A DNA stretch of 64,000 nucleotides from Liquidambar formosana (GCA_039720395.1 CM077832.1:30112303-30176302); one strand, 5' to 3'; counted from the stretch's first letter, positions 51,101 to 62,337 are shown. Notes: generated by a model not told the origin, from the letters alone. Translations and numbers: made by a program.

Positions 51101-52827
51101 CTCCTTGGCAATGCCCAATTCTCTTACAAATTATGATGTCCTTTTCAATATGTTCTCGAGCTTTATCCCACATTCTTAGCTCTGTGTAAACATTTCCGAG
51201 GTTGTGATGGAGCCTACTGCGCCCATCATCATCTTCGATCACCTCTTCTTCATCACAAATCTCAAGTCCTTTAGTAAGGATTTTTTGGGCTTCTTCCAAG
51301 TTATCAAGATCCATTTCAAGCATTCCAATGTTATTATGGGCATCAATGAACTCCTTGAGGAAAGAAGATTTATTAGACGGTGGGTTTTCCTTGAGAATCT
51401 GAGCAAGTTTCATGGCAGATTTGAAATACTTTTTGGCATTCCTAACAGAGTAGTGGTCATCATCAGATTTTAAAAACATTTCATGGTACGTACGACCAAG
51501 TTGGGTGCTGGCTCTTTGCTGCTCAACAAGGTCATTACTATCCTTGGCAAGCTCTAAATGCTTTTTCTGCAATACAAGTCAGTAGAAAAAAAATTATTTT
51601 ATGAAAGAAAAAATAAATACTAATCTTGCACTTAAAAACATAAATTCATCTTTCTCTCGAAATGGGTAAAGACTAGCATTTTTCAGTTAGAAAATCAAAC
51701 TGGCCCCAAGCATATTAAGGCCTAATGACCCAAAGTAATAATTATATGAAAAACATATAATATTGAAGCAAGTAGGCTGACCCTAAGCCATTTGGAACCC
51801 GCTTGCATGTCAATCAAGTAAAAACCTACTGTGATGCTGTATAAATAGCAAAATTAAACTGGAAGGAAATAGATCTCTTTTAAACCTAATCAATGGAAAT
51901 GATACTGTTCCTCAAAAGTTCAAATGAGAGCCTAGAAAAGTTTTTCCCAGTATCTTAGCGGCCAAACAGAAGGAAAAATTTTTAGTCCTAGAATTTTTAC
52001 TGTCTTTTTTAGGAGACAAAAAACCTCCCCTCAAGTGAGCCCAATGCAATTTTTTTTCTTTTATTTTCCTCTATCTTCTCAGCAGTACAACATAGGTATA
52101 TGTTTGATAGTCTTATATCTTCCATTATTCAGAACCCAACTCAACCACCCCCACACCCAACTGTGCCAAATTAAAACTATCCGATCTAATTGATTTGAGT
52201 TTACCATTCTAATTTGTATCATTTCCTCCCACTTTCTCACCAACCAAACCAAATACTCCAAACAACACATTAGCTGATAAAATTAGGGCATCCTCGAAGT
52301 ACTGCAGTCGAAGATAGACTTCACCAAGGGGCTTACAACTTTTTCATGTTAAAATTTTCATTATTTTAAGAGCAAGAGAACAAAACCCTCCACTAAACTG
52401 TGCAGAATTCAACTATTCAGACTAATTGAGATTACTGTTCAATCACTGACAACGCAAAAGCATAACATTCCAAATGGTCGTTTTCTCTCATAATTCCCCA
52501 CTTTCTCACGAAACAAACAGAGTCCAAATCCAATACTTCAAAACAGCAAATTACCTGATAAATTAGGGCATCCTTGAAGTAGTGCAGGCGGAGATAGACT
52601 TCCCCGAGGGACTGACAAGTGGGGAGTACATGTTTTTCTGGGAGGTACTTGACGGACACCTCGTAATCGATTCGAAGCCATTTCAAGGCTTCGACGTACT
52701 CTCCTCTGTTCTTCAAGATATCGCCGATCACGTTGGCCCACCTCGCCTCCTCCTGCCGGTTCCCCTCCGCCGCCGCTTCCCGATACGCGCGCTTCGCCGC
52801 GCTTAGCTGCGGGTCGTCTCTTGGCAT
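31857..52827 (-). CDS. TSK: TONSOKU / BRUSHY1 / MGOUN3 TPR-LRR protein, 20 coding exons
   Basis: Nuclear replication-coupled repair and chromatin-inheritance factor, the plant counterpart of TONSL. The spliced frame is 4065 nt, 1354 aa (Arabidopsis about 1311). Exons, 5' to 3': 52827-52555, 51566-50769, 48576-48400, 48146-48055, 47326-47228, 46982-46501, 46417-46374, 46282-46016, 45437-45290, 43836-43720, 41399-41299, 41178-41055, 40898-40786, 40399-40288, 40016-39912, 39822-39756, 39589-39469, 39356-39198, 32608-32491, 32404-31857. All joins have GT/AG borders and keep frame. Aa 1-480 hold TPRs ([20 protein letters not shown], then [22 protein letters not shown]). In Arabidopsis this region reads H3.1 Ala31. 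Aa 480-744 are polar and acidic, with a basic patch [15 protein letters not shown]. Aa 867-1354 are leucine-rich repeats ([36 protein letters not shown]). Intron 18 is 6.6 kb. An E2F-like site lies about 140 bp upstream of the ATG. Confidence 0.95.
35171..35302. mobile_element. Micron-like hairpin MITE, copy 4
   Basis: Left TGATCATGTGCGGAATATCC pairs with right GGATATCCCGCATATGATCA. The inner words CTGTCCGTGAGCGACAC and CGTATCGCTTACGAACGGCAG also pair. It is flanked by a short TA run on the left (35155-35165) and a long one on the right (35311-35357). Confidence 0.75.
35311..35357. repeat. (TA)n microsatellite
   Basis: 47 bases of TA dinucleotides immediately right of hairpin copy 4. Confidence 0.95.
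36136..36183. repeat. (TA)n microsatellite
   Basis: 48 bases of TA dinucleotides within intron 18. Confidence 0.95.
37205..37700. repeat. Three degenerate GATGTGGGAC-type repeats
   Basis: Units start at about 37205, 37433 and 37613. Each contains variants of AGGTGGAGGGCCCAAACAG, ATATGAAACCATATTACA..CGATATTTAA and, in two of them, GATGTGGGACGTGAGACTT. An inverted relative lies at about 44480-44600. The words are typical of plant LTR ends, but no intact LTR can be bounded. Confidence 0.7.
37711..37906. repeat. 40-bp minisatellite, three tandem units plus one displaced
   Basis: CCAT(T/C)(A/G)TAAGATAGTAAGAAA is followed by CCTACACTTATAAGTT. Units start at 37711, 37751 and 37791, exactly 40 bases apart, and a fourth starts at 37868. 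Confidence 0.85.
37943..37990. repeat. (CA)n then (CAA)n microsatellite
   Basis: About 24 bases of AC followed by about 22 bases of AAC. Confidence 0.95.
42274..42663. mobile_element. hAT-like MITE in TONSOKU intron 10
   Basis: The left end TAGGCCTGTCAACAGG and the reverse complement of the right end, CAGACCTGTCAATGTATT, fit the plant hAT terminal type. The right arm shares AATCTGAATCC words with the element at 13699. No clear 8-bp duplication is seen. Confidence 0.55.
44480..44600 (-). repeat. Inverted copy of the 37.2 kb GATGTGGGAC repeat, in intron 9
   Basis: Read on the minus strand it gives TAAAAGCCTAAGCTTGTAAG, TGGAGGGCCCAAACAAGTAT and CAATGTGGGATGTGG. This is the same word order as the units at 37433-37700. 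Confidence 0.65.
49288..49378. mobile_element. Micron-like hairpin, diverged copy 5 (intron 2)
   Basis: TGATCAGGTCTGGGACGTCC at the left is mirrored by CATCCCAGAGCTGATCA on the right, with flanks ATATATACGAAAT and CCCTCTATATATA. It is shorter than the other copies (about 80 bp between GATCAs) and shares only the GATCA ends, the palindromic plan and the TA/CT flanks, so family membership is likely but not certain. Confidence 0.5.
49390..50078. mobile_element. Mutator-like foldback MITE (GGCTATTGC family) in intron 2
   Basis: AGGCTATTGCCACAACATAA at the left and TTATGTGGTGGCAATAGCCT at the right form the ends of a long foldback. Inner arms such as GTCCACTAGAAAACATCATT and its mirror also pair. 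The element at 63436 is a sister with the same interior. A Stowaway-like element is nested at 49474-49745. Without it this copy is about 415 bp, close to the 400 bp of the sister. No clear 9-bp duplication is seen. Confidence 0.82.
49474..49745. mobile_element. Stowaway-like MITE nested in the foldback MITE
   Basis: A 272-bp element. The left end CTCCCGCTATCCCACAAAGA and the right end TCTTTATGGGACTGAGGGAG are inverted, and both are flanked by TA (49472-49473 and 49746-49747), the Tc1/mariner target. The ends fit the Stowaway CTCCCTCYGT type. Comparison with the sister foldback at about 63510 shows an uninterrupted site (AAAATATAAAAAGTTTTTA). Confidence 0.88.
52265..52350 (-). pseudogene. Decayed tandem copy of the end of TONSOKU exon 1
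   Basis: GATAAAATTAGGGCATCCTC, then GAAGTACTGCAG and GAAGATAGACTTCACC, matches 52556-52610 (the last part of exon 1), about 280 bp away in intron 1. The copy has one extra A in the ATTTTATC run, which shifts the frame. Its donor reads CAG|CTAATG in place of CAG|GTAATT. Flanking intron words (CCCACTTTCTCACC/CCCCACTTTCTCACG) are duplicated too, so the event copied an exon-intron junction. It cannot be spliced as an exon in its present form. Confidence 0.8.
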
Positions 52828-54161
52828 TTTGAGTTGATTTTGGGTCTGGGAGGTGTTGTAGATTTGTAGTTGAGGATGTGAAGGGTTTGAGGGTTTCTTT
52901 CAACTTTGTTTTGTTTTCCTTTTTGTTTTGTGGGTTTGTCTTTGAAATGTGAGAGCCAAATGAAATTCCCGCCAAATGTTTTGTTGGTTTGGGTATCTGG
53001 GCGGTGTTGTGATGCAAAAACCAATCCAAGAATAGAAAACGAGTCTTGCAGGTTACAAAGCTACAACATTATATAAACAGCGTCTTTTGGGAATTTCAAA
53101 AACTATATTAGATTGAATTTACTTCATAATTATTATTTGATTTTTAAATAAATTAATTTATAATTGATTTGAAGAAAAAAAATTATATTTATATCTTATT
53201 TTTATAACAAAATTAAACTGATCAGCAGAAAAAAATGACTTATCAAATAGCTATGAAATCAAAACTATTCAGACGGTATCTCTAGTTGAACAAGTTTTCA
53301 AGTTTACCAAACTGGATACATTACAATTTTGTAAGTTTTTTTGTTTTATCTTATTTTCTTCTTTTTTTTCCTCTCATCTCCTTTTGAAGCAACTAAAGTT
53401 TTGTTGTGTTTGTTTAATATGTCAATAATTAGATATGTTTCTCGTAATGTTAATGTTGCAATTCTTGAGTTTTTCCAATGAACAGCTCGTTGTAATAGAT
53501 TTGGTTCAATACCAATCTCTAAGGAAGAAGTGTTATTAGATTAACAAACAATTGATTGATATATCATAATTATGTTGTTTTAATAGTAAGTCATTTATTT
53601 TCACCAGTAACTAAATAAATTTACAAAAAGCATCTAGAAAGAAAAAAGATAAAGTAAAAAGAGTAGCGTCCATCATGGGTGTACGACACCATGATGTGAT
53701 TTTAAATTAAAGGGAAAAGAAAGAAGAAGAAAAAGAGGAAGAGTGAGAGAGAAGGAATAAAAGAAATAATACAAGGTATGGCCAATAGTTGTGCAAGGCG
53801 GATGCAAATTATTGGTTAGGATTTATCTGACCGAATGAAAATTTGATACACTAATTAATTTATTAAAAACAATGTGTGGCAGATCGTAATTGTTTCCTTA
53901 TATTGACATGGGTCGATCCCAATAGTTTTATCTCAGGCATACTTCTGTCAATTCATCATGTACGTCTTACCCAAAAAAAAAAAAAAAAAAAAAAAAAATG
54001 GTTATATTAAGAAATTAAAGAAAAAAAAAAGGGGGACTAACAACTACTTCAAGGAGATTCTGAAGAAACACGTAATTTATGACAAATAAATTTCTCCTTC
54101 ATGGACCAACCTTCTACACTTGCGAAGAAGATGAAAGAAAACAAATAACCAATGAAAAGAA
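52828..54161. other. WNK to TONSOKU intergenic gap, TONSOKU promoter
   Basis: 1.33 kb between the WNK stop codon and the TONSOKU start, both on the minus strand. No additional gene. Poly-A at about 53972-53998. It carries the E2F-like site at 52965-52976. Confidence 0.6.
52965..52976 (-). promoter_or_regulatory. E2F-type site upstream of TONSOKU
   Basis: On the coding strand this reads TTTGGCGGGAAT, which fits the plant E2F consensus WTTSSCSS (TTTGGCGG). It lies about 140 bp upstream of the start codon. E2F sites drive S-phase expression of replication genes, which suits a replication-repair factor. Binding is inferred. Confidence 0.6.
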
Positions 54162-57100
54162 CTAGCAAACCGACTCTATCTTTTTCTGTGACAACCTTCT
54201 TCTTGTCTCCGTGATGGTTTCATGTCTTCTCTTGGAAATCTCTTTAATTGCCTCCTGGTATTGCACTTCTATCATTTCCAGCTCCAATATCAACTGTTCA
54301 TCATCGTGATCAGACAAAGTCACCGCACCATTGCTGATCATGTCCAAATCCTTGCCCTCATCATCAAAGCACGAACCTATTTCCACTCCAGACAAGGATT
54401 CCTCAACTCCTCTTTGTGACGCATATCCATTACAATCCAGCAATCCTGAGTCTGCACTCATAAATGTATTACTGGAGAACAACTTATCGTTTCCTTCATT
54501 AGAGATTGCAGAAACATGTGACATCTCGGATCCTTCAACCGAAATTTGATCATTGCAAACTGGCAGACTCACAACACTAACAGTTTCACAAACATTTGAG
54601 CACGATTCCACCAAGCTTCCCCCATGTTCTGGAATCTGAGAGTCCTTGTGATGATCTCTAGGGATTCGTATTTTGTTTGGAGAAATCAGATGACTAACTC
54701 GAACACAAGTCTTCCAATTGGGTATCAAGTTCATCAACAACAAATCAATCAACTCTGCTATGAACATAACATTCTGATCTGCAAGTTCCAGCTGCTCGAC
54801 CATTTCAGTTGAAACCGAAAGGGCTGTATCACTATCAAGGTAGAACAGGAAATGGATATTCCTCACACGACCTGCACATATGGAAGAAGAATACATAGTC
54901 CCCTAATGTAAATTAAGAACAGCCCACAGAAAATTAATAACAGAGGCAATGAGAGTGCACAGTGCAAATGAACTAGAGCAAGAAATTTACTAACCATTCT
55001 GATCAGCTATTCGCAGTATCAATGATACTGAGTTTTCATCACTTGCCTCGCCTTTTAACAAGAAAAAATTTCCTCTCCTAGCCCATCGAACCTCCAAGCA
55101 GTGAGTGTGGGACCCACCATCAGCAGAATTACCAACAAAAGTGATAACGGGTCGCTCACCGTCATCATCAGCATCAAGATCCACGGAAAGGGGCCTATTC
55201 CATGCACTAATAATAGGTCCTTCAGAGAGCAGGCAGCGGTCTCCAAATGCACCCCCTCCTTTGGGAATAACAATATCAGGAAGTTGCAAAGGACGATTTC
55301 TTGCCGATACATCAACTTGGAGAAAAGGGTCTTTCAGAAGCTCCTTTGCAGACAATCTTTGAGGTGCTGGGACCAGACACTTCTCGATAAACTGTTTCAC
55401 TTCTGGATCTTTGACCTTAGAGAGGGAGGCGGGCTTTATTCCCTATAAAGGCTTGATAATTAAATGACTGACCTTCCATGGCAGTATATCATAAGCTATA
55501 AGAAAACAAAGTTACTCGTTCGCAAAAACTTACTGATGAAACCTTCTTATATATTTGAGCTGAGTTTTTACATTCACTGTAAGGATATTCAAAAGTCACC
55601 ATCTCTAGCATGCACATCCCAAACGAGTATATATCAGCCAACTCATTGTAATTCTCGTCATACAGCTCAGGCGCCATAAACTCAGGAGTACCTAAAAAAC
55701 CACATCCAAATGTTGATACAACAGACTGGCAACATACTAGGAAACCATGTACAAGTTTAACACAATAACTTAAAATATATATACATATATATATATAAAA
55801 GCGAAAGGAAAGGGACAAGGGTATACAAACAAGATCTTTTGCTATAACTACCAAAATATGAATTGTGTATGAGGAGTCAGTGATGCCAATATTGTTTTTA
55901 GCTTCAAAGTTATCTTTTTTTAGAAAAAGGAAAAAAGAAAACAAAAGAATGATGGTCTAGTAAAAAGAACCATGTACACTGTCATAGTATCATTGCTGTT
56001 AAAGCAGGGAAAAATATATATATACCAATTACGCTTTTTGCATTAGCCTGTTGCATGACAGTTGCCAGCCCTAGATCTCCAATCTTAACTTCTCCTTGGT
56101 TCCCATTGATAAATATGTTATCACACTTCAAATCCCTATGTATAATTGGTGGATTGTGACAGTGAAGGTAGTTCAAACCCGTCAAAATTTGCCTTGCCCA
56201 ACCCTTCACAGCCTTCAAGTCAACCTTCTTGTGCTTCTTACGGTACCTACATCAAGGATCACATCCACTAATCACAGGGCTAATTTCACCATAAAACAGA
56301 GAAAGGAACTTTGACAGAGAGATAAGAAGGATAATGGACATACTGTCTGAGGCTGCCCGATGTGAACAACTCAGTAATGATATTAACTGTCTTGTTCTTA
56401 TCATCTATCCACGAATTGTAAAACTTTATAATGTTGCCATGCTTCAAAGCTTTCAAGAGATGCACCTCAGAGTACAGCTTTTCTAAGTCCTCAGGTGATT
56501 GTAACACCTCGTCGATCCGAACTTGGTTCCAAGCTACTTCAATTCCATTAACTTCGTCAAATCCCTTGTATCTATAATGATTGCAAAATTAAGGAATGCA
56601 AGCAAACCCACCAAAAAGGTCAACTCAAATTATAGAAAACCCTATTTCTACTAATGATATTGCTACATTAATTTGACACATTTTTTTCCTAGGTGGTTCA
56701 AATATAACTTAGTGGATAAAGCTAATTGTTTAGTGGACGTAGCAGTTCCCATTAAAAATATCATATAAATTCATGAACAAAAAGACTAGCACCAATATGA
56801 ATAAAAACAGTAACGAAGGATACACCGTCTTGAAAGCACCTTTTCCAAGTTCATCTTTGTACTGTTATAATAACCCATAATCAATCAAACACATATAGTG
56901 AAAAAAAAAAAGGGAAAGTAAGAACACAAAAATAGTAATGCCCTGTTTGGTTGCTTAGAAAAAGGTAGGAAAAGAACATAAACAATTAAACTTAGATTTT
57001 TCCTAATCTGAAATTAAAGAAAACTTTCTCTCAACTCAACTGTGCGTAATACACAACTATTTGACTCAGTCGATGGACTTTTTTCTCCCAAGCCAAAACA

Positions 57101-57306
57101 GCAGACAAAAATGAGATTAAAAAATTTCCCCCAATTTTCTCAGCAACCAAACAAAGGGTAAGTGGAAATCAAAGGACAAAGCAAAACAACGCAAAAATAA
57201 TTACCCGAATGTACCGATGAGTTGGATCAATCTCCCGAATATCAGGATCGGGAGGCTCCGCATGCCCCGAACCATCTTCGGCACTCTCCGTACCAACTGA
57301 GCTCAT
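54162..57306 (-). CDS. WNK (with-no-lysine) protein kinase, WNK8/10-like, 7 coding exons
   Basis: A Ser/Thr kinase of 634 aa. Exons, 5' to 3': 57306-57205, 56861-56824, 56571-56344, 56246-56026, 55691-55534, 55442-54995, 54871-54162, all with GT/AG borders and matching phases. The kinase domain spans about aa 32-290. The glycine loop is [12 protein letters not shown] (aa 39-50). The usual strand-3 lysine is replaced in VAWN (Asn62), and Lys45 in the loop is the WNK substitute. The catalytic loop is [10 protein letters not shown] (Asp161), the metal motif is DLG (180-182) in place of DFG, and the activation segment ends in GTPEFMAPE (197-205). An OSR1-C-like regulatory domain follows ([14 protein letters not shown] to about aa 450). 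A coiled coil is at the C-terminus ([20 protein letters not shown]). Arabidopsis WNK8 acts in flowering time and RGS1 phosphorylation. A non-coding first exon may end at 57572 with a leader intron to 57337. Confidence 0.95.
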
Positions 57307-57335
57307 CGTATTGAAAGTTCCCAAAAATCCTTATC

Positions 57336-57767
57336 CCTAAAACCCCAAATTCGAATAGCAAAAAAAAAATCCAGAATTATAGTTTTTTTCTACAACAAAC
57401 CAGGAAATTAAAACCCTAACCCTAATTTTTATCTTCTACAAGCAAAACACATTGGATATCACAATGAGGATTTCGAAAATCAATGATTATGATTACAAAA
57501 CAGAAACCCAATCATCAAAATCATCACATAACCAAACCCTACATTTGAGAAATGGAATTTTGATATATTACCCGCCAAAATGGATCGTCGTTTCCTCTGG
57601 TTTGTTGCTGCTTCGAATACAATAATACAAAACCCTAACCCTAGTCTCCGAACGAATAATCGATTCTGAGAACGGAGAAATCTCGTTCTCTCTCTCTCCA
57701 CAACTTTCTCTCTCCAAATAAAAACAGCAAAGAGTTTTTGTGAGGTTATAGGAGATGTATATTTATA
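57336..57767 (-). promoter_or_regulatory. WNK leader: TATA box, possible 5' UTR intron, telo boxes
   Basis: On the coding strand TATAAATA is at 57760-57767. A good donor (GGCGG|GTAATA at 57571) and an acceptor (GGTTTTAG|GGAT at 57337) would remove a leader intron of about 235 bp. AAACCCTAACCCTAA-type telo-box words, written on the plus strand, lie at 57410-57426 and 57629-57642. All are sequence matches without expression support. Confidence 0.4.
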
Positions 57768-58202
57768 CCTATCTCTTAGCTAAAAATATCTAAATTTATA
57801 TTTGATTGGGAATTTCCTGCGGTGGTCTATCACCATCGATAACGATACGTGTCCTTCTCAAAAACAGATTTTGGAGTTGTTCACGTATGGATTCCTTTTG
57901 GGTAACTTTGGAGTTGACACATTGCGCTTACGTGGCTTTTGGCGATTGGCCTTCGTTTAGTGAAAGATTTTTTTTGGGTAACTTTTGAATTGTGGAAGAA
58001 GTGGGGTCCACGTATGGATTACTTATCCTGTTGTGATTCTAATGGATTAATCCTACTTAGAATATTATTATGATTTCTTCAAATCTTGGATTTATTATTA
58101 TGTATGTTTATGTTTTTGACACATCTCTATATAGGACTAGATTAATCACGATAGCCGATTTAAAATAAACCAGCATGTATTTAATAGATTAAATATTATT
58201 TT

Positions 58203-58789
58203 GGAGAAATATCCAAAACCTCCTTTAAATATAAAATCATATCTAAAAATCCCATTAAATATTTTTTTTATCCATTTAATTCAAATAAAAAAAGAATTAT
58301 ATCCATTAACTCCAATCAGTTGAATTTTTGTTTACTACGGTTAAAAAAAAAAAGTGATCCGACTAAAAAACCCTTCTTTCACAATAATATTTTAATTAGA
58401 AAATTACATATTCAAATGAATTTTCCCATTTACCCCTCTTTTCCTAGACTTGCATACTTGCTCTCCCACTCTTTCTTTTTCTTCTCCCTTCCCCTCATGT
58501 GTACATTAGAGAAGAATTAATTAATGATAATTAATTTTTTTCTAATTACATTAGAAAGGATAAAAGTAAAAATTCAATTAAATATGCAATTTTTTCATTA
58601 AACATATTCATGTCAAAAAAGGGTATTTTAGTAAGATTACTCTTTTCTTTTAACAAAATAAACAAAAAATTAACTGGATGGAGTTAATAGATATGATTCT
58701 TTTTTATTTGAATTTGATGGATAGGAAACATATTTAATGGAGTTTTTGGATATGAATTTATTTTTGGGGGAGTTTTTGGATATTTTCCC
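58203..58789. mobile_element. Foldback Mutator-like MITE, near-perfect 9-bp duplication
   Basis: The left end GGAGAAATATCCAAAACCTC and the reverse complement of the right end, GGGAAAATATCCAAAAACTC, pair, and the arms continue for about 120 bp through TTCAAATAAAAAA and ATTAACTCCA. The flanks TATTATTTT (58194-58202) and TATTTTTTT (58790-58798) agree at 8 of 9 bases. 587 bp, no coding sequence. Confidence 0.8.
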
Positions 58790-58798
58790 TATTTTTTT

Positions 58799-60829
58799 TC
58801 TCATTTTTGGTGTCCAAATTTAGTGATGTGCACAGAGGAAATCTAAGCACCCATTTTGGAAGCTAATAACACAATGGTTGATTTTAAATCGAGCATTTTT
58901 CTTCGTGAATTTCCTTCAAAAATTTTCAAATACTTTTGCAATCTCTAACAATATTTTCGTTGAAATAATAAAGATCCTAAGTTGTTATGTCTACACAAGT
59001 TGACCAACCATATAAATAACTTTGAGAATTACAAAAACATGTTAATGTCAAAAGTTCCTCGAGTGTGTTCCGGCGTACTAAATCACTCTTCATTACATGT
59101 CTAAAGTGTAAAGTGGTCATATCATTGATTCATTAATTTAACTTTTTTCAAAATTTTAAATTTCATAACTTTTGTTCTACGAGTTTGTGTTTTCATAAAA
59201 TCTAACATTTTTCTGAATCTGCTCATCAAGATGTGTCAGACAAGACCCCATGGTGAACATAAAAATTTGTAAATGAGAAACTAACAGAGAAAGGAGTAAC
59301 TTTTTGTCAATTTCTTTGTCGATTAAGGGAATGACAAATAAATTTTATATCAAATATGCTTATATTTAATAATTTGATCGATAATAAAATTTTAAATTTA
59401 TACACCTGATATTCATATTATCAAAATAATATGAATCAAGGTGTTGTTATAAGAAGAATATATATCTAATCAATCTATAGAGAATGTCCATTGGTCAATT
59501 GATAGTGAAATTAATCAATTGGTTAAAGAAATTTATACAAAGAATTTCTCTATCAATTAAATTTTTATTTTTGGTGCATAATTTCTTATTCACCTTATTT
59601 CAAAGGTCTCGATGAGTAAATTCTAAAAATATAAGTTTTATAGAAAATAGACTTATACTTTAAAAGTTAGGATAAATTACATGAAACCCTCATGAAGTAG
59701 AGGTCCATTTTCACATAACCCTCCTTTTTAATGCATAAATTAGAATTTTATAATTAGTTTAGGCCTTAAATTTAACAAAAATAAATCATAAATTTGATGA
59801 AAATTTAATAAAAATATGCATTAAATTCAGGGGGGCAACGTATAACAATTTAATAGTTTAGAGGGTTATGTATTCATTAAGTATATATGGGTTTTGTGAA
59901 AATGGACATCTGGTTCAAGGGGACTATTTTTGGGAGAAGGCGGGGGAGGCGGGGTTGGGCTTAGTCGCTTGGGTGTGGTGGAGAAAATGGCTCCTTGACT
60001 TGACATAATTTGAATAAAGCTTATGGTTGGGCTTGCATTTTGAAAGAGGTTCCTTTTTATGGAAGTTTTGTATTATAATTCTAATGTCTCTTATAAGTTA
60101 CGTATAAGTTTGACTCTATGTATATTAACTCTTTCGCACTCCCCTATTACAAGTCTACTTTCAAGGGTAAGTTCTACAAGGTGTGAAAACTATCTGATTA
60201 AGTACTGATAGATGAGTGTAGTCGCATAAAAAGAAAGGACCACTAGGTCAGCGTCGATAGTACATGTACGTCACCATGGATGTTTGCTACAGCAGTGTGT
60301 TAGTCTGTTACGATCCTAATATCCCACATGGTTTTTCAATGTGAGTTTTACATAAGAATTCGTATCACTTTGTTTTTTAGACGGGTCCTAGGTTCTAGAG
60401 GTCTAGGTGGAGAGCCATACAATGAGATCTTGGTAGAGTAGCCCCTCACAAATTTGGGAGTAACTCATATGCAATTTGTGATAGGTTTTTCTGGGTACCA
60501 ATTTTGGGATAAATCTACATTGGTTTAATATTAAACTAGTAGTCGGGCACACGAGTAATTATAGTAATATGTAAAAAAATAAAAGAATAAAACTAAGAAC
60601 ATACCAAGTCAAGTTAAATTCAATTCAGTGTTAAAATCGTTCATCTAAAAAGGCAAAGAATTTCAAAAAAGAAGTTACTTTTTTATAGAGAAACATGGGA
60701 GAAGAGAAGGAGTTAAAGAGGATGGGATGTGGTAGAGAGAACAGGGAGGAAAGGGGGAAACTTGTTGGGATACGTAATTGTTTTCAAGTTGTTGAAATTA
60801 CCAAATTCTATATTAGTATTAGAAAGTTG
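58799..60829. other. AT-rich intergenic DNA, no gene seen
   Basis: No recognisable gene. At 59688-59935 the words TCCATTTTCACATAACCCTCC and, inverted at the far end, TCCATTTTCACAAAACCC suggest a degraded foldback element of about 250 bp, but clear ends and a duplication are lacking. Confidence 0.45.
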
Positions 60830-61002
60830 GAGAAGAACTTCCATGCAACTGTGACATGGGTTATGTGGTGTCATGGGCTAATGAGAACTAAGTAAAGTGA
60901 GATTGTGGGAGCAAAAAGTACTTTGATAATCCCACTTTGCTTGGTTTTCATTGGCTCATGACACTACATGGCCGTGTCCTAGTTACATGGAAGTCTTTCT
61001 CT
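60830..61002. mobile_element. MITE family A, copy 4; its duplication is split by Harbinger
   Basis: GAGAAGAACTTCCATGCAAC at the left, and AGAGAAAGACTTCCATGTAA as the reverse complement of the right end. The left flank is AGAAAGTTG (60821-60829). The right flank AAGAAGTTG is found only when the Harbinger-like element 61005-62337 and one TAA are removed: bases 61003-61004 join 62341-62347. The two agree at 7 of 9 positions. Confidence 0.85.
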
Positions 61003-61004
61003 AA

Positions 61005-62337
61005 GGGTGTGTTTGGTTCGTGGAATGAGAATATAAGTCCTGGGAATAGGACATTACTTAAGAATGAAAATGCTTGGTATTGATACTCATTCCCATGTTT
61101 GGTTCGCAATAATGGAAAGTAGGATTCCCTTTTACATTCCCATTCCCACATTTAGTTGGGTCAGGAAACTGATTCCCAAATGGATAAAATTCCCACACTA
61201 CCCTTACACCACCCTTTCTCAAATCATATCAGATCGACGAGTTGGGTTGTAAACCTCGATCTACAAATTCGGTTTAGTTGTTTAGGCACATAAATAGCCA
61301 TAACTCATGTGATTTAGTCGACTATTATATGATATAATAGACTAAATCACTCATAGTAGCTATGTCAATGGACTAAAAAAAATAAAAAAAAAAAACCCAC
61401 CACCACTATCTTCTTCATCACAACCAGCTCCCTCCACCCCCTCTCCCACCACAGGTATTTCTCCTTCCCTGATAAAATCCACAACCAGCCCCTTCTTTTG
61501 TAACCATTCCAACTAGAAAATCTTACTTAAAAAATCCATAAAGACAGTCATAGAACCCACCATTTACATCTAAATCCACCTTCACAAAACCTTAACAAGA
61601 ACAACCTATGCCCACAAATCACTGACCTAACCATTGATTCTTGATTCCAGATTCTTGGGCAATGGAGTTGATGAGCAGTGATTCTAGTTTACACACTTCA
61701 AAGCAACCAAAAATGGATCTGATCCATTGGCCTTTGATTTTCGTTGTTGTTAAGGGAGATGCAATAGGGATTGTTGTCGCTATTGATGGCCTCTCTTTCT
61801 GGCCCGTTTGTAGAGTCGTCAGAGTGAGTAGAGCAGTAGAGCAAAGGTAAGCTTCTAAAGCTCCTTCCTTCAATTGGGTGAGCCTTCGCTTTTTGGATTG
61901 TCCTCTACCCAATGCAGTACCCTCCCATTTTTTGGTTCCCATTGGGTTTACCTTTGTTCACAGGTTGACCCCATGGTAGTGTCATCGTTGATAATGGAGA
62001 TGCAACAGAGGGGCTGCTGCGTGTGAGAAGAACTGGGGTGAGATTGTGAGAAATGGATGTGATCGCGTTTTTGGGGATTGAGAAAAGGAACATAGAAGAA
62101 ATAAGCAATTATTGCTTGAAAGAGAGAGGAGCACCATGGTATTTTTATTTTATTATAGAAGCCATACCCAGGAATGGGTTTTCAAACCCACATTGAAGAT
62201 GAGAATGATTTTGGGGGTTTAAGTGGGAATGTGAGGGTAGCGGGAGTGAGGTTTCCCGGGTATGTGTGCGTACCAAACACTGGAAAGAGGGATCAAACCC
62301 TTTTCCTGGGCATTAAACCCCTTAACCAAACGCATCC
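61005..62337. mobile_element. Harbinger/Tourist-like element, TAA duplication
   Basis: The left end GGGTGTGTTTGGTTCGTGGA and the reverse complement of the right end, GGATGCGTTTGGTTAAGGGG, are PIF/Harbinger-type termini. TAA flanks both sides (61002-61004 and 62338-62340). Longer subterminal arms also pair (CATTCCCATTCCCACA with GTGGGAATGTGAGGG). The interior of about 900 bp has a few short frames, for example 61619-61942 (-), none resembling a transposase, so the element is non-autonomous. Confidence 0.83.

Noticed and set aside
52538..53029. 163-codon frame overlapping TONSOKU exon 1
   Set aside because: Runs across exon 1 in the wrong frame; the in-frame product is clear TONSOKU sequence with a proper donor at 52554.
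61619..61942. 107-codon frame inside the Harbinger-like element, considered as a transposase remnant
   Set aside because: No DDE or Myb-like motif is visible and the composition looks non-coding.
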